43,085 nt of DNA from a virus. Shown here piece by piece: positions 1-6,029 of this stretch (position 1 is the first letter of the stretch; each line of letters begins with the position of its first letter). The notes beneath the pieces were generated by a model. The model saw only the letters and a list, made by a program, of their open reading frames with translations. It did no database searches and had not been told where the DNA came from. The DNA lies in IMG/VR virus record IMGVR_UViG_3300013772_000012, positions 1 to 43,085 of that record; one strand, written 5' to 3'. A program made the position numbers and the translations under genes.

Positions 1-156
1 GAATGGCATGACTTGTTTAAGCGCTTAGATGCTACTGCGCGGGAATGGGCCGATGCTAACAACATCCACAGGCATGTGTGGGCATTTGATAAAATTCGCA
101 ACCGCGAAGATATTCCTGCTGACCCCAAGCCAGAAACAGTGCTTGGCAAATCGTAA
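1..156 (+). CDS. C-terminal 51 residues of an unknown protein (5'-truncated)
   Basis: Frame 1 is open from the first base of the window and ends at TAA 154-156, so the start lies upstream of the window. The visible part is hydrophilic, rich in charged and aromatic residues (it begins EWHDLFKRL and ends ETVLGKS), with no recognisable motif, signal peptide or membrane segment. It is the first visible member of a rightward run of short genes ending at the terminator near 2305. I do not recognise the family. A tight run of small genes on the opposite strand to the late genes would fit an early or accessory phage region, which is inference only. Confidence 0.5.
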   Translation, partial: EWHDLFKRLDATAREWADANNIHRHVWAFDKIRNREDIPADPKPETVLGKS

Positions 157-175
157 ACAAGAAGGATGTGGATAG

Positions 176-322
176 ATGGGAAAACGCAGCGCACAAAAAC
201 GAATGACTAAAATCCGCAAAGGAAAGCAAGCCATAATGAGAGAATTGCAGAAAATTGTGCAGAAGAAACAGCGCTACCCGACTGCTCGTGAACTTGAAAG
301 CATAATAAGGATGTGGGGATGA
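176..322 (+). CDS. small basic hypothetical protein (48 aa)
   Basis: ATG at 176 is preceded by AAGGA about nine bases upstream, and the frame stops at TGA 320-322. The product is very basic in its first half (MGKRSAQKRMTKIRKGKQ), then has a helical segment and a short tail containing RYPTARELESI. Such a Lys/Arg-rich N-terminus would suit nucleic-acid or ribosome contact, but no domain is recognisable. Its stop overlaps an 18-codon reading frame (319-375) by ATGA; I do not count that as a gene by itself, though the GGAGG inside it serves the next gene. Confidence 0.5.
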   Translation: MGKRSAQKRMTKIRKGKQAIMRELQKIVQKKQRYPTARELESIIRMWG

Positions 323-378
323 CACCCACCCCTTACATCGACACACGTTCGCGCATGACTGCGCCGGAGGAATGAACC

Positions 379-480
379 ATGAGTGAGCCAGCAACTAAAG
401 ATTTCTTCTACGGGCTGTTTTGGGGTGTCGCAATATGTTTTCTTTGTGTGGTTGTTACCGCGTGGCTGGTAATCCCATGA
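379..480 (+). CDS. single-pass small membrane protein (33 aa)
   Basis: ATG at 379 follows a strong GGAGG (about 8 bases upstream) and the frame ends at TGA 478-480. After a short polar N-terminus (MSEPATKDFF) almost the whole protein is one hydrophobic helix (residues 9-32, with FWGVAICFLCVVV in its middle), so it should be a one-span inner-membrane peptide. It overlaps the next gene by ATGA, which implies coupled translation. Its position in a rightward accessory operon does not reveal a job. A holin or exclusion role is possible, but nothing in the sequence decides it. Confidence 0.55.
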   Translation: MSEPATKDFFYGLFWGVAICFLCVVVTAWLVIP

Positions 481-668
481 GTGACCCTAACATGAGCCGC
501 TTACGTGAACTGCTGGCGAAGGCGGAGAAGGGGAGCGTGATCGCGGAAGATTACGCCGAATTGGTGCTTGTGACATTTCTCAAGCCAAATTCATATCACC
601 GCAGCGCTGTCACCCCCGCCCAATTCGCCCAGATGAAAAGCGAGTTTCCAACGGTTTGGAAGGAATAG
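477..668 (+). CDS. hypothetical protein (63 aa)
   Basis: I chose the ATG at 477, which overlaps the preceding stop as ATGA. The longer frame opening at 420 would run through the membrane-peptide gene in another frame and adds a Cys-rich stretch unlike the rest. The product starts MSDPNMSRLRELLAKAEKG and is mainly helical, with a C-terminal segment (TPAQFAQMKSEF) that looks like a folded end. No catalytic motif is visible. Four bases separate it from the next gene, whose ribosome binding site lies in its last codons. Confidence 0.55.
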   Translation: MSDPNMSRLRELLAKAEKGSVIAEDYAELVLVTFLKPNSYHRSAVTPAQFAQMKSEFPTVWKE

Positions 669-671
669 AAT

Positions 672-1058
672 ATGGCTTGGTCTAAAACATTCAAATTAGA
701 TGGCTCTGATGATAAAGAGATCGAGAAATTTGTTGCCGATGTGCAGGCGCACGGCATTGGCACGGCTATAATCAACGGTTCGGATGGCGATCTTGAGTAT
801 GTGCCTCACGACAAAGTGTTTATTCATCCCTCTGATACAGTCACCCTTCCCAAAGCCACGGTTGATGCCTTGCGTGAGGCGTTGAAGCCGTTTGCCAATG
901 CCGTGGATGATTTCAAAGATGAACCTTATAACCTTGAAATTGAATTGGTTGGCGATGACACCAAAATAAACCCGTGCATTATGGTGGACAACCTTCGCAA
1001 AGCCGCAGCCGCCCTCGCGCTGCTAGATGGAAAAGTTTTGGAGAAAGACAATGGCTGA
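672..1058 (+). CDS. hypothetical phage protein (128 aa)
   Basis: ATG at 672 is preceded by GGAAGGAATAGAAT, a good ribosome binding site. The first 45 residues mix charged helix and strand (AWSKTFKLDGSDDKEIEKF). The middle contains TLPKATVDALREALKPFANA, a helix of the kind common in small phage proteins of unknown function. No enzyme motif, membrane segment or metal site is visible. The end overlaps the next start by eight bases, as expected in a coupled operon. Confidence 0.6.
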   Translation: MAWSKTFKLDGSDDKEIEKFVADVQAHGIGTAIINGSDGDLEYVPHDKVFIHPSDTVTLPKATVDALREALKPFANAVDDFKDEPYNLEIELVGDDTKINPCIMVDNLRKAAAALALLDGKVLEKDNG

Positions 1059-1368
1059 TGAAATAACACTGACACAGGACGATGTGGACAAGTTGCTAAA
1101 GACACAGATCGCACGAGAAGAATATCATGGCAAAGAATATATGGATGAAGAGGCTTGCCCCCATGATATGTTTATATCTCTCTGCCGCCTTGCGCTCAAG
1201 TCATTCGATCCAAACCCAGCCCGCGCATTGATTGAGAAGATGCGTGATGCCTTAAAAAGTTTGATGGTTGCAAGCGAAGAAAATCCCGAAGCCATCTATG
1301 AAAGTGAAGATGCAATTATAACCGCCGCCGAACTTTGGCTTAAGGCAAACCCACAGGGGGAATTATGA
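1051..1368 (+). CDS. hypothetical acidic protein (105 aa)
   Basis: The start at 1051 (MADEITLTQDDVDKLL) has GGAGAAAGACA directly upstream. The more upstream ATG at 1027 lies well inside the previous gene and has no better site. The protein is acidic and helical, with a central CPHDMFISLCRLALKSF segment holding two cysteines, and a helical C-terminus ending in PQGEL. The function is unknown. It overlaps the next gene as ATGA (1365-1368), so translation of the two is probably coupled. Confidence 0.6.
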   Translation: MADEITLTQDDVDKLLKTQIAREEYHGKEYMDEEACPHDMFISLCRLALKSFDPNPARALIEKMRDALKSLMVASEENPEAIYESEDAIITAAELWLKANPQGEL

Positions 1369-2012
1369 CTGACGAATTTACGGCTGCAAGCGAACTGAGC
1401 GAAGCTGAAAAGGCAGAAAAGCTAAAATCTCATGAAGCCGAGTTAGCTAAAGAACTCGACACTTTGCTCAAAGCTTTTGATAAAGGCGAATTGGTGATGA
1501 GTGTCAGCGCAATGACGTTGGTTGATTTTCTCCGCGCCGAACTCGCTTTATCAAAAGGACTTACCGAAGCAAAGCAGCTTGTCATCAACAGACTTGAAGC
1601 GGAAATATCCACCCTTCGCGCCAGCCAGAAAGCGCGTGTGGATGAGGGGTGGAATGACCCAGATTTGTCGCCGCCAGTTAAACATAGATCATATGACTCC
1701 TTTATTGTTGCGGTCTATCGCAAACACAGCGACAAGATTTACACTTTTTGCGCGGATTATTTAAATCAATACCCGCTTGCGTATGATGACGGTCATACGG
1801 ACTTGAACGACGATGAAGGTTTGCGCCCGACAACTGGCTGGTTCGATCACAGCAGCAACTTTGAATATGATGATCTGTGGAACACTCTTAGTTTCGGCGA
1901 TGGCGACAAAATGGTTGGCTGGCGCGAAGTTCCTGACTGGCCACTCACCCGCCCAACCCCTACCGCAGGAGAGAAGGCAAGCCCTTCCACTCAACAAGAG
2001 AACGCGGTATGA
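1365..2012 (+). CDS. DUF551-like hypothetical protein with N-terminal coiled coil (215 aa)
   Basis: The start overlaps the upstream stop (ATGA). Residues 5-105 are an acidic and basic helical region with heptad character (SELSEAEKAEKLKSHEAELA), probably a coiled coil. The C-terminal third (GYVFYRK-like strands, then GWFDHSS, MVGWREVPDWP) resembles the short DUF551 domain seen in many phage proteins, whose hallmark is a W-x-P ending after a strand; DUF551 has no known role. The tail from about 195 is disordered and Ser/Thr/Pro rich. DUF551 membership is from memory of the family's pattern, not from a search. Confidence 0.55.
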   Translation: MTDEFTAASELSEAEKAEKLKSHEAELAKELDTLLKAFDKGELVMSVSAMTLVDFLRAELALSKGLTEAKQLVINRLEAEISTLRASQKARVDEGWNDPDLSPPVKHRSYDSFIVAVYRKHSDKIYTFCADYLNQYPLAYDDGHTDLNDDEGLRPTTGWFDHSSNFEYDDLWNTLSFGDGDKMVGWREVPDWPLTRPTPTAGEKASPSTQQENAV

Positions 2013-2239
2013 AAAATCAACACGGAACGAGCCTCTGCTTGCAAGCTTGTTCCATCTTATTCGCCCGCAAGGGCAAAGAGTTTGAGAGGGCGGCGTGGAA
2101 AGGACACGTGGCCAACATCGTCCGCAATGGTGAAACTCCGGCGCGAACATTCGAGGATAGACTGAAAGCTTCGTTGGGAAGCGCCCGAAACCCCCAAACT
2201 GGCCAATGCAGAGGCCATAGTCAAAATAGATACGGTTAA
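2009..2239 (+). CDS. hypothetical small basic protein (76 aa)
   Basis: ATG at 2009 overlaps the upstream stop as ATGA, the spacing seen throughout this operon. The product has a Cys-containing N-terminus (MKNQHGTSLCLQACSILFA) and a basic remainder with RTFEDRLKASLGSARNP. Composition shifts toward a less protein-like C-terminus (QTGQCRGHSQNRYG), so the gene may be real but decayed at its end, or a fortuitous frame. It is the last rightward frame before the terminator at 2305. Confidence 0.35.
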   Translation: MKNQHGTSLCLQACSILFARKGKEFERAAWKGHVANIVRNGETPARTFEDRLKASLGSARNPQTGQCRGHSQNRYG

Positions 2240-2304
2240 ATCGGGCAGGAAGTCGATGTTGAGTTTTCTACAGCCAGTAACCAATCTGGCCCCTCTCACC
2301 TAAC

Positions 2305-2340
2305 AAAAAAGCCCGCGTCATCCTTTCGGAGCGCGGGCTT
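2305..2340 (-). terminator. intrinsic terminator at the convergence of the two operons
   Basis: A perfect nine-base stem (AAGCCCGCG at 2309-2317 with CGCGGGCTT at 2332-2340) encloses a 14-base loop that can itself form a small TCC/GGA stem. Read on the minus strand the hairpin is followed by TTTTTTG, a proper U-tract, so it should stop the long leftward late transcript. Rightward transcripts meet the same stem with only a short T run, so it may act both ways. Confidence 0.85.
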
Positions 2341-2460
2341 AAGTTTACAGGGAGGTAACAACGTCAACAGAGTGGAAGATCCACTCGGAGAAACCCAGAA
2401 CAGTCTGGAGTTTGTCAGACCGCGAGAGACTGCGCGGCAACAGATTCGCCCGAAGGCGGA

Positions 2461-2628
2461 TTAGTTTAGAAATGCTACAACTTTCCACACGCCTGCAACC
2501 ACCATCAGGAAAATGCCAACGCCGGAACAGAGCATCCCTATGTTTGCTGCGGGCGGATTTGTCGCTAAATTAACAGCGACAACCGATGCGATGAAAATGA
2601 ATAGACCAAGGCAAAACATTATGATCAT
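2461..2628 (-). CDS. two-span small membrane protein, holin candidate (55 aa)
   Basis: ATG at 2628 overlaps the stop of the Rz1-like gene as ATGA. The 55-residue product has two hydrophobic segments, roughly residues 5-19 (LGLFIFIASVVAV) and 31-53 (GVGIFLMVVAGVWKVVAFL), joined by a short loop with NPPAAN. This two-helix layout after the spanin genes suits a class II holin or a lysis accessory, but small two-span proteins are common in phages and position alone does not prove function. It is the last gene of the leftward operon, about 120 bases before the terminator. Confidence 0.6.
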   Translation of the reverse strand: MIIMFCLGLFIFIASVVAVNLATNPPAANIGMLCSGVGIFLMVVAGVWKVVAFLN

Positions 2629-2879
2629 TTGCAGCCATAACCTTGCCGCGAAGCATTATTGATGGTCACAAATCGGTTGGTGATGCGGATAGACTGCGCC
2701 GTCTCAGGCGTGATTACATCGCCCTTGCGATTATAGGACGCTGTTGGCCCCGACTTCCAAATAGAACAATTCAAGGGTTCACTTCCCTTTGAGGTCACCG
2801 GGGTCAGCCTGTCCATCGAACACCCTGCCAGCAGCATCGCCAGCAGAAGCAGCGGAATTGGTACGATTGATCTCTTCAT
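2625..2879 (-). CDS. o-spanin, Rz1-like outer-membrane lipoprotein
   Basis: The start at 2879 (MKRSIVPIPLLLLAMLLAGC) gives a textbook lipoprotein signal: basic N-terminus, hydrophobic core and a lipobox LAGC with the lipidated Cys at residue 20. Longer upstream starts would bury this signal. The mature part is about 65 residues. The gene begins inside the i-spanin frame and overlaps it by about 100 bases in another frame, the classic nested Rz/Rz1 arrangement. In known phages the o-spanin sits in the outer membrane, binds the i-spanin across the periplasm and disrupts the outer membrane in the last step of lysis. This points to a Gram-negative host. Confidence 0.8.
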   Translation of the reverse strand: MKRSIVPIPLLLLAMLLAGCSMDRLTPVTSKGSEPLNCSIWKSGPTASYNRKGDVITPETAQSIRITNRFVTINNASRQGYGCK

Positions 2880-3030
2880 TGGTAGCCTCCACTTGGTTTG
2901 CATCAGCACCCGCTTGCCGCTCTTGCGCCACAGCAGCGGCAGCGGCGCGGGCATAGTACGCCTTGAACACCCAATACAATAGCCCAACGATGCCAGCAGC
3001 ACCGCCGAGCGCCGTGTAAAGCCAGAGCAT
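2779..3030 (-). CDS. i-spanin, Rz-like (83 aa)
   Basis: The start at 3030 abuts the endolysin stop. The N-terminus is one membrane anchor (MLWLYTALGGAAGIVGLLYW), followed by an Ala-rich, charged helix (ARAAAAAVAQERQAGADAN) that should form the periplasmic coiled coil, and a Gly/Asp-rich tail. It is shorter than lambda Rz but has the expected layout, and the lipoprotein gene nested in its 3' end identifies the pair. In the family model, the i-spanin in the inner membrane and the o-spanin in the outer membrane fuse the two membranes once the wall is degraded. Confidence 0.72.
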   Translation of the reverse strand: MLWLYTALGGAAGIVGLLYWVFKAYYARAAAAAVAQERQAGADANQVEATNEEINRTNSAASAGDAAGRVFDGQADPGDLKGK

Positions 3031-3464
3031 TATGCGCCAGCCGCAGCTTTAGTGACAGTGGTGTTGGCAGCGGTCACCGTGGTGTTATCGACAACAGCGT
3101 TTGCGGAAGCTACTGTTGCGGCCGTATTAGCAGTTGTGGCTGCGGCGGCATCGTGAAGACCGCGAGCAACTTGGTCAAGAGCCACTTTCAGCGCAGGATC
3201 AATAGCCGCAATGGCTGGGAGTACCGTATCTGCCAATGTATTTTCAACCGCGACAGCAGTTCCGGCAGGGATTAAAGCTTGGACTAAAATACCAACAACC
3301 ATTGCGGCTGCGGCGATGAGGCCAGCGGTGCCGAACTCGGTGAGAATCTTCGGCAACAAGGCAGTTAGTCCGCCGAAAGCCGAAAGAAGAGAAACGATGT
3401 TTAAAGTGTTTAAAAAGCTGGTCGTCTTAACAGTGGGGGTAGGGGCAGTAACAGCGGTAGTCAT
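3030..3464 (-). CDS. internal in-frame start: separate holin-like membrane protein (144 aa)
   Basis: Within the endolysin frame, ATG 3464 is preceded by AGGAGATACGACC, the best ribosome binding site of the lysis region, and the preceding codons are AT-rich like an intergenic spacer. Initiation here would yield a 144-residue protein with two hydrophobic helices (about residues 18-37 and 46-68) and a long Ala/Thr/Val-rich tail that is probably helical. This is what a separate downstream gene would look like if the endolysin stop had been lost. A holin or membrane-anchor role fits the neighbourhood but is inference. Confidence 0.5.
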   Translation of the reverse strand: MTTAVTAPTPTVKTTSFLNTLNIVSLLSAFGGLTALLPKILTEFGTAGLIAAAAMVVGILVQALIPAGTAVAVENTLADTVLPAIAAIDPALKVALDQVARGLHDAAAATTANTAATVASANAVVDNTTVTAANTTVTKAAAGA

Positions 3465-4262
3465 GGTCGTATCTCCTGAAAATAAGCTAATTTGCCTGTT
3501 TCCCACAGGCGCGGGTCTGAAAAACGATAACAACCACGCCCAGAAGCCTATTGCGGGCGGTTTTAGAGGGGCTACAGGCGTTTTTGCAATAGGGGTGGCC
3601 ATTGGGGCCGAGACGGCTGAAATTGGCACAGGCGCAGCGGCGCGTGGCGCTAGAGGCGCAATTCCAATGGGAGACGAGGTGATTGCTGGTGGTTTTGGTT
3701 GAGCCGTGCCAAGGCTGGCCACATGCGCCGGAATGTCCAAATCCTCGGTGATGATAAGTTGGGCGCGGTGGATATAGCCGATGCGTACTGCCTCGCCATT
3801 GAAGCCGCCATTGATCCGGTGCGTCACTTCATGTTCGTTACCTGCAAGGGCCAACGGTATCAGGCCATTATCAACCCAAAACTGGCAGGATGCGTGAACA
3901 CCCTCATCAGCGTTCAAAAGTAATTCTGGGTGATTGACTAGATCAAGGCCAGTTTCCTTGGCAATCCGTGTGTCATTGTCTCGGCCAGTGAGCATATCCG
4001 GCCCCATGCCCGCGAACTTTACGCCATCGCCAGGATTAACATTTCCCATTCGACCTTGATAAGCAGCGCCAGAAGCATATTCACGGAAGGTTTTGAACCC
4101 GTCCGTTTCTTCTGCCCACTGGCCCAATGCCATTGCAGCCACGCGCTTATCAGCCATCCCGTAGATTGGGAACCAATAGTTTACAGCAGGCGCAAGCGCG
4201 GTGATAATTTTTTCATTGGCGATTGGGGCAATGGCACGTAGATGCTCTTTGGTGAGAATCAT
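3030..4262 (-). CDS. GH19-type endolysin fused in frame to a hydrophobic C-terminal membrane domain (410 aa)
   Basis: Residues 1-180 resemble phage glycoside hydrolase family 19 lysins, which cut the glycan strands of peptidoglycan: MALGQWAEETDGF carries the likely catalytic Glu of the family's HE/EE motif, followed by YQGRMGN, GDGVKF and GPDMLTGR. A Pro/Ala linker (190-240) leads to a hydrophobic FWAWLLSFF stretch. From Met267 comes a different protein with two membrane segments (NIVSLLSAFGGLTALLP and AAAAMVVGILVQALIPAG) and an Ala/Thr tail. Usual GH19 phage lysins end near 200-270 residues, so this is about 140 too long. The junction reads like an intergenic region that lost its stop (see the internal start at 3464). 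It lies between a small membrane protein and the spanins. Confidence 0.75.
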   Translation of the reverse strand: MILTKEHLRAIAPIANEKIITALAPAVNYWFPIYGMADKRVAAMALGQWAEETDGFKTFREYASGAAYQGRMGNVNPGDGVKFAGMGPDMLTGRDNDTRIAKETGLDLVNHPELLLNADEGVHASCQFWVDNGLIPLALAGNEHEVTHRINGGFNGEAVRIGYIHRAQLIITEDLDIPAHVASLGTAQPKPPAITSSPIGIAPLAPRAAAPVPISAVSAPMATPIAKTPVAPLKPPAIGFWAWLLSFFRPAPVGNRQISLFSGDTTMTTAVTAPTPTVKTTSFLNTLNIVSLLSAFGGLTALLPKILTEFGTAGLIAAAAMVVGILVQALIPAGTAVAVENTLADTVLPAIAAIDPALKVALDQVARGLHDAAAATTANTAATVASANAVVDNTTVTAANTTVTKAAAGA

Positions 4263-4426
4263 AGGTGCAGTCCAGTGCTAACGCCTCCAAGCTGCAATAG
4301 AATAATCACGCAGGCAATGGCAACGATGACAACGAGAATTACACCGCCTGGAGGCGGTAAGCGTGGATAGGCCCACACTATTCCCGCAACTGCCAAACAT
4401 GCAATAACGAGTGTGATGATACTCAT
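4259..4426 (-). CDS. two-span small membrane protein, holin candidate (55 aa)
   Basis: ATG 4426 overlaps the upstream stop and the TGA overlaps the endolysin start (both as ATGA), so it is translated as a link between its neighbours. Residues 2-19 (SIITLVIACLAVAGIVW) and 28-47 (GGVILVVIVAIACVIILL) are strong membrane helices joined by a Pro-rich turn (PRLPPP). A two-helix protein directly before the endolysin is the position expected for the holin that releases or activates it, making this the best of the holin candidates here. Homology was not testable. Confidence 0.65.
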   Translation of the reverse strand: MSIITLVIACLAVAGIVWAYPRLPPPGGVILVVIVAIACVIILLQLGGVSTGLHL

Positions 4427-4791
4427 GCCGCAGGAACCACGGGAGCTGTTGGCGCTACAGGAGCCGCTGTGTCAGTCACAAGCGCATCGGTCGCAGCGGT
4501 GAGCGCTGTAGCCTGAGCGTCAGTGATGGCATTGGCTTGAGCCGTAGCAAGTGCAGCAGCAGCCGTTACCGCAGCGGCTTCCAAGTCTGCAATCTTTTGG
4601 TTTGCAGCAGCCAATTCAGTTGCGCGGTCTTTAGCCTGTGCATCTGATTGTGTCAGGCGAGTTAGGTTTTCTTCAAAGGTAGCCATTCGTTTCTCCATTT
4701 TAATCATAAGTTCAATGAGCCAAACAATGAGTGCTTCCAGCGTTCGGCCCTTAGCTGGAATTTCGTGGTGATGGTCTTGTGTTTCGTTCAT
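4423..4791 (-). CDS. coiled-coil protein of the lysis region (122 aa)
   Basis: The N-terminus has a His run (NETQDHHHEIP), then an amphipathic or hydrophobic helix (LEALIVWLIELMIKMEKR) and a long coiled coil rich in Ala (LAAANQKIADLEAAAVTAAA), ending in a Pro/Val/Ala tail. A second possible start lies at MATFEENLTRL, with GGAG a few bases upstream, which would omit the hydrophobic helix. The gene overlaps both neighbours by ATGA-type junctions. Function unknown; a membrane-associated or structural coiled coil is the safest reading. Confidence 0.55.
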   Translation of the reverse strand: MNETQDHHHEIPAKGRTLEALIVWLIELMIKMEKRMATFEENLTRLTQSDAQAKDRATELAAANQKIADLEAAAVTAAAALATAQANAITDAQATALTAATDALVTDTAAPVAPTAPVVPAA

Positions 4792-5588
4792 TGGTGATCC
4801 CTATCAGCAGCGGGCGGCTTTTCAAGTATAGCGCCAAATCCTGCTTTAACAATCATAGCCTTTGTGTAAGAGATCGGCACGGCAAAACTAACCGCCGACC
4901 CACGTATGCCTGCGCTCAGTGTGCCAATCATTTCGCCATTATCATTGAGAACAGAACCGCCTGAATTGCCACCGATTACAGGGGCAGAGATTTGGAAAAC
5001 CTTGAAATGTTTGTCGTCAATATCAAGCATCCGCTGCGGTGCCGAAATGATGCCGTCGGTGATCGAGTCGTCAAAGGTGATGGCCGGATTCCCAACGACA
5101 TAGACTTTTAAGCCGCGCTCATAGCTATAAGTATCAGGGGCCAATGGTGCGGCGGCTAATGGGATATAATCCGTGTCAATAACTTGGATTAGCGCAATGT
5201 CGTTGTCCTTATCGGAACTGATAATCTTGGCCGCGTGGTCTTCGGTAGCGACGATTTCATAATTGCGGACTTTGTTGGTGGTGATTTTGAGAGGAACAAG
5301 CTTCTGCTTGGTGATTTCTTTAATCTCGCCCGTCTTAGGGTCAACTATCTTTTCTGTGGTTTCTTGGAATAAATCATCGACACAATGATAGGCGGTGAGA
5401 ATGAGACGCTGGGGTACGGAAATAATTGTGCCAGAACAAACGCCGCCAACAATAACGTTAGTATCTTCAATCTGGGTGTTCATCTTGTCAATGTCCCATG
5501 CGCGGGCCGTGCTGGTTAACGCTAACCACCAAACCACAGCAAGCGCAAGCAACGAGACAGCGATCAAGATTTTTTCAGGAAGTTTCAT
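4788..5588 (-). CDS. trypsin-like serine protease with N-terminal signal anchor (266 aa)
   Basis: A hydrophobic segment (residues 7-29, ILIAVSLLALAVVWWLAL) should export or anchor the protein, putting the protease domain in the periplasm or on the outer side of the inner membrane. The chymotrypsin-fold triad is visible: His68 in LTAYHC, Asp130 in DNDIALIQV and Ser209 in GGNSGGSVL, with VGGVCSGTII at the start of the fold. Family members (DegP/S1-like) cleave peptide bonds with this triad. The gene overlaps both neighbours by four bases within the lysis cassette, so a part in envelope breakdown or processing of a lysis protein is plausible, though not shown. Confidence 0.8.
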   Translation of the reverse strand: MKLPEKILIAVSLLALAVVWWLALTSTARAWDIDKMNTQIEDTNVIVGGVCSGTIISVPQRLILTAYHCVDDLFQETTEKIVDPKTGEIKEITKQKLVPLKITTNKVRNYEIVATEDHAAKIISSDKDNDIALIQVIDTDYIPLAAAPLAPDTYSYERGLKVYVVGNPAITFDDSITDGIISAPQRMLDIDDKHFKVFQISAPVIGGNSGGSVLNDNGEMIGTLSAGIRGSAVSFAVPISYTKAMIVKAGFGAILEKPPAADRDHQ

Positions 5589-5929
5589 GTCCGGCTCCTG
5601 TCGCGTGATTGACCGCTCTTTCCAGCGTTAAACACTTCTGCAACACGCGATGGCATTTCGTTCATCGCTTTGGTTAGGTTGTTGATTGCGGCGACTAGTC
5701 GCTCTTCGACCTCTTTCATCGAAGCCGCTGTCGCGTATTTTTCGGCAACAGCCAGCTTAAATTTACCAAGCTCTTTATCGGCTTCGTCAATCTTTTCATG
5801 AGCCCTATCCGCACGGTTCATCGCACCGTCTATTTTTTTCATCAGCCAATTAGCAACACCAGCAAGGGCCGCTAACCCTGCGAGAAGCAACCCGAAAAAT
5901 GAAACTATATTTTCAAACGTAAACGTCAT
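5585..5929 (-). CDS. membrane-anchored coiled-coil protein (114 aa)
   Basis: The N-terminus carries one membrane helix (residues 7-30, VSFFGLLLAGLAALAGVANWL), followed by a charged coiled coil (MKKIDGAMNRADRAHEKIDEADKEL begins it) to about residue 95 and a basic tail. This shape matches small phage membrane proteins such as hemolysin-XhlA-like or spanin-like anchors, but I cannot choose between them. Its start overlaps the stop of the 23-codon leader peptide (TAATG) and its stop overlaps the protease start (ATGA), so it belongs to the lysis operon. Confidence 0.6.
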   Translation of the reverse strand: MTFTFENIVSFFGLLLAGLAALAGVANWLMKKIDGAMNRADRAHEKIDEADKELGKFKLAVAEKYATAASMKEVEERLVAAINNLTKAMNEMPSRVAEVFNAGKSGQSRDRSRT

Positions 5930-6000
5930 TATTGCCCCATGCCATGCAAAACAAACGGAACGCCTGCATCAATAACAGATTGTGGGCATGGAGTTGTCAT
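5929..6000 (-). CDS. very short peptide gene upstream of the lysis operon (23 aa)
   Basis: ATG 6000 has AAAGGAACTATCT upstream, and the TAA overlaps the next start as TAATG. The peptide (MTTPCPQSVIDAGVPFVLHG, then MGQ) is not hydrophobic enough for a membrane span. It may be a coupling leader that sets translation of the membrane protein after it, or a tiny real protein. The good ribosome binding site and tight junction are the only evidence. Confidence 0.45.
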   Translation of the reverse strand: MTTPCPQSVIDAGVPFVLHGMGQ

Positions 6001-6029
6001 AGATAGTTCCTTTCAGGGTTGTTGAATGA

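Noticed and set aside
319-375. 18-codon frame between the small basic gene and the membrane peptide gene
   Set aside because: Too short to judge; its only notable feature is the GGAGG used by the next gene.
3211-3702. Rightward open frame of 163 codons opposite the endolysin
   Set aside because: It mirrors the Ala/Thr/Val-rich codons of the endolysin's C-terminal half on the other strand. No ribosome binding site or recognisable domain supports it.
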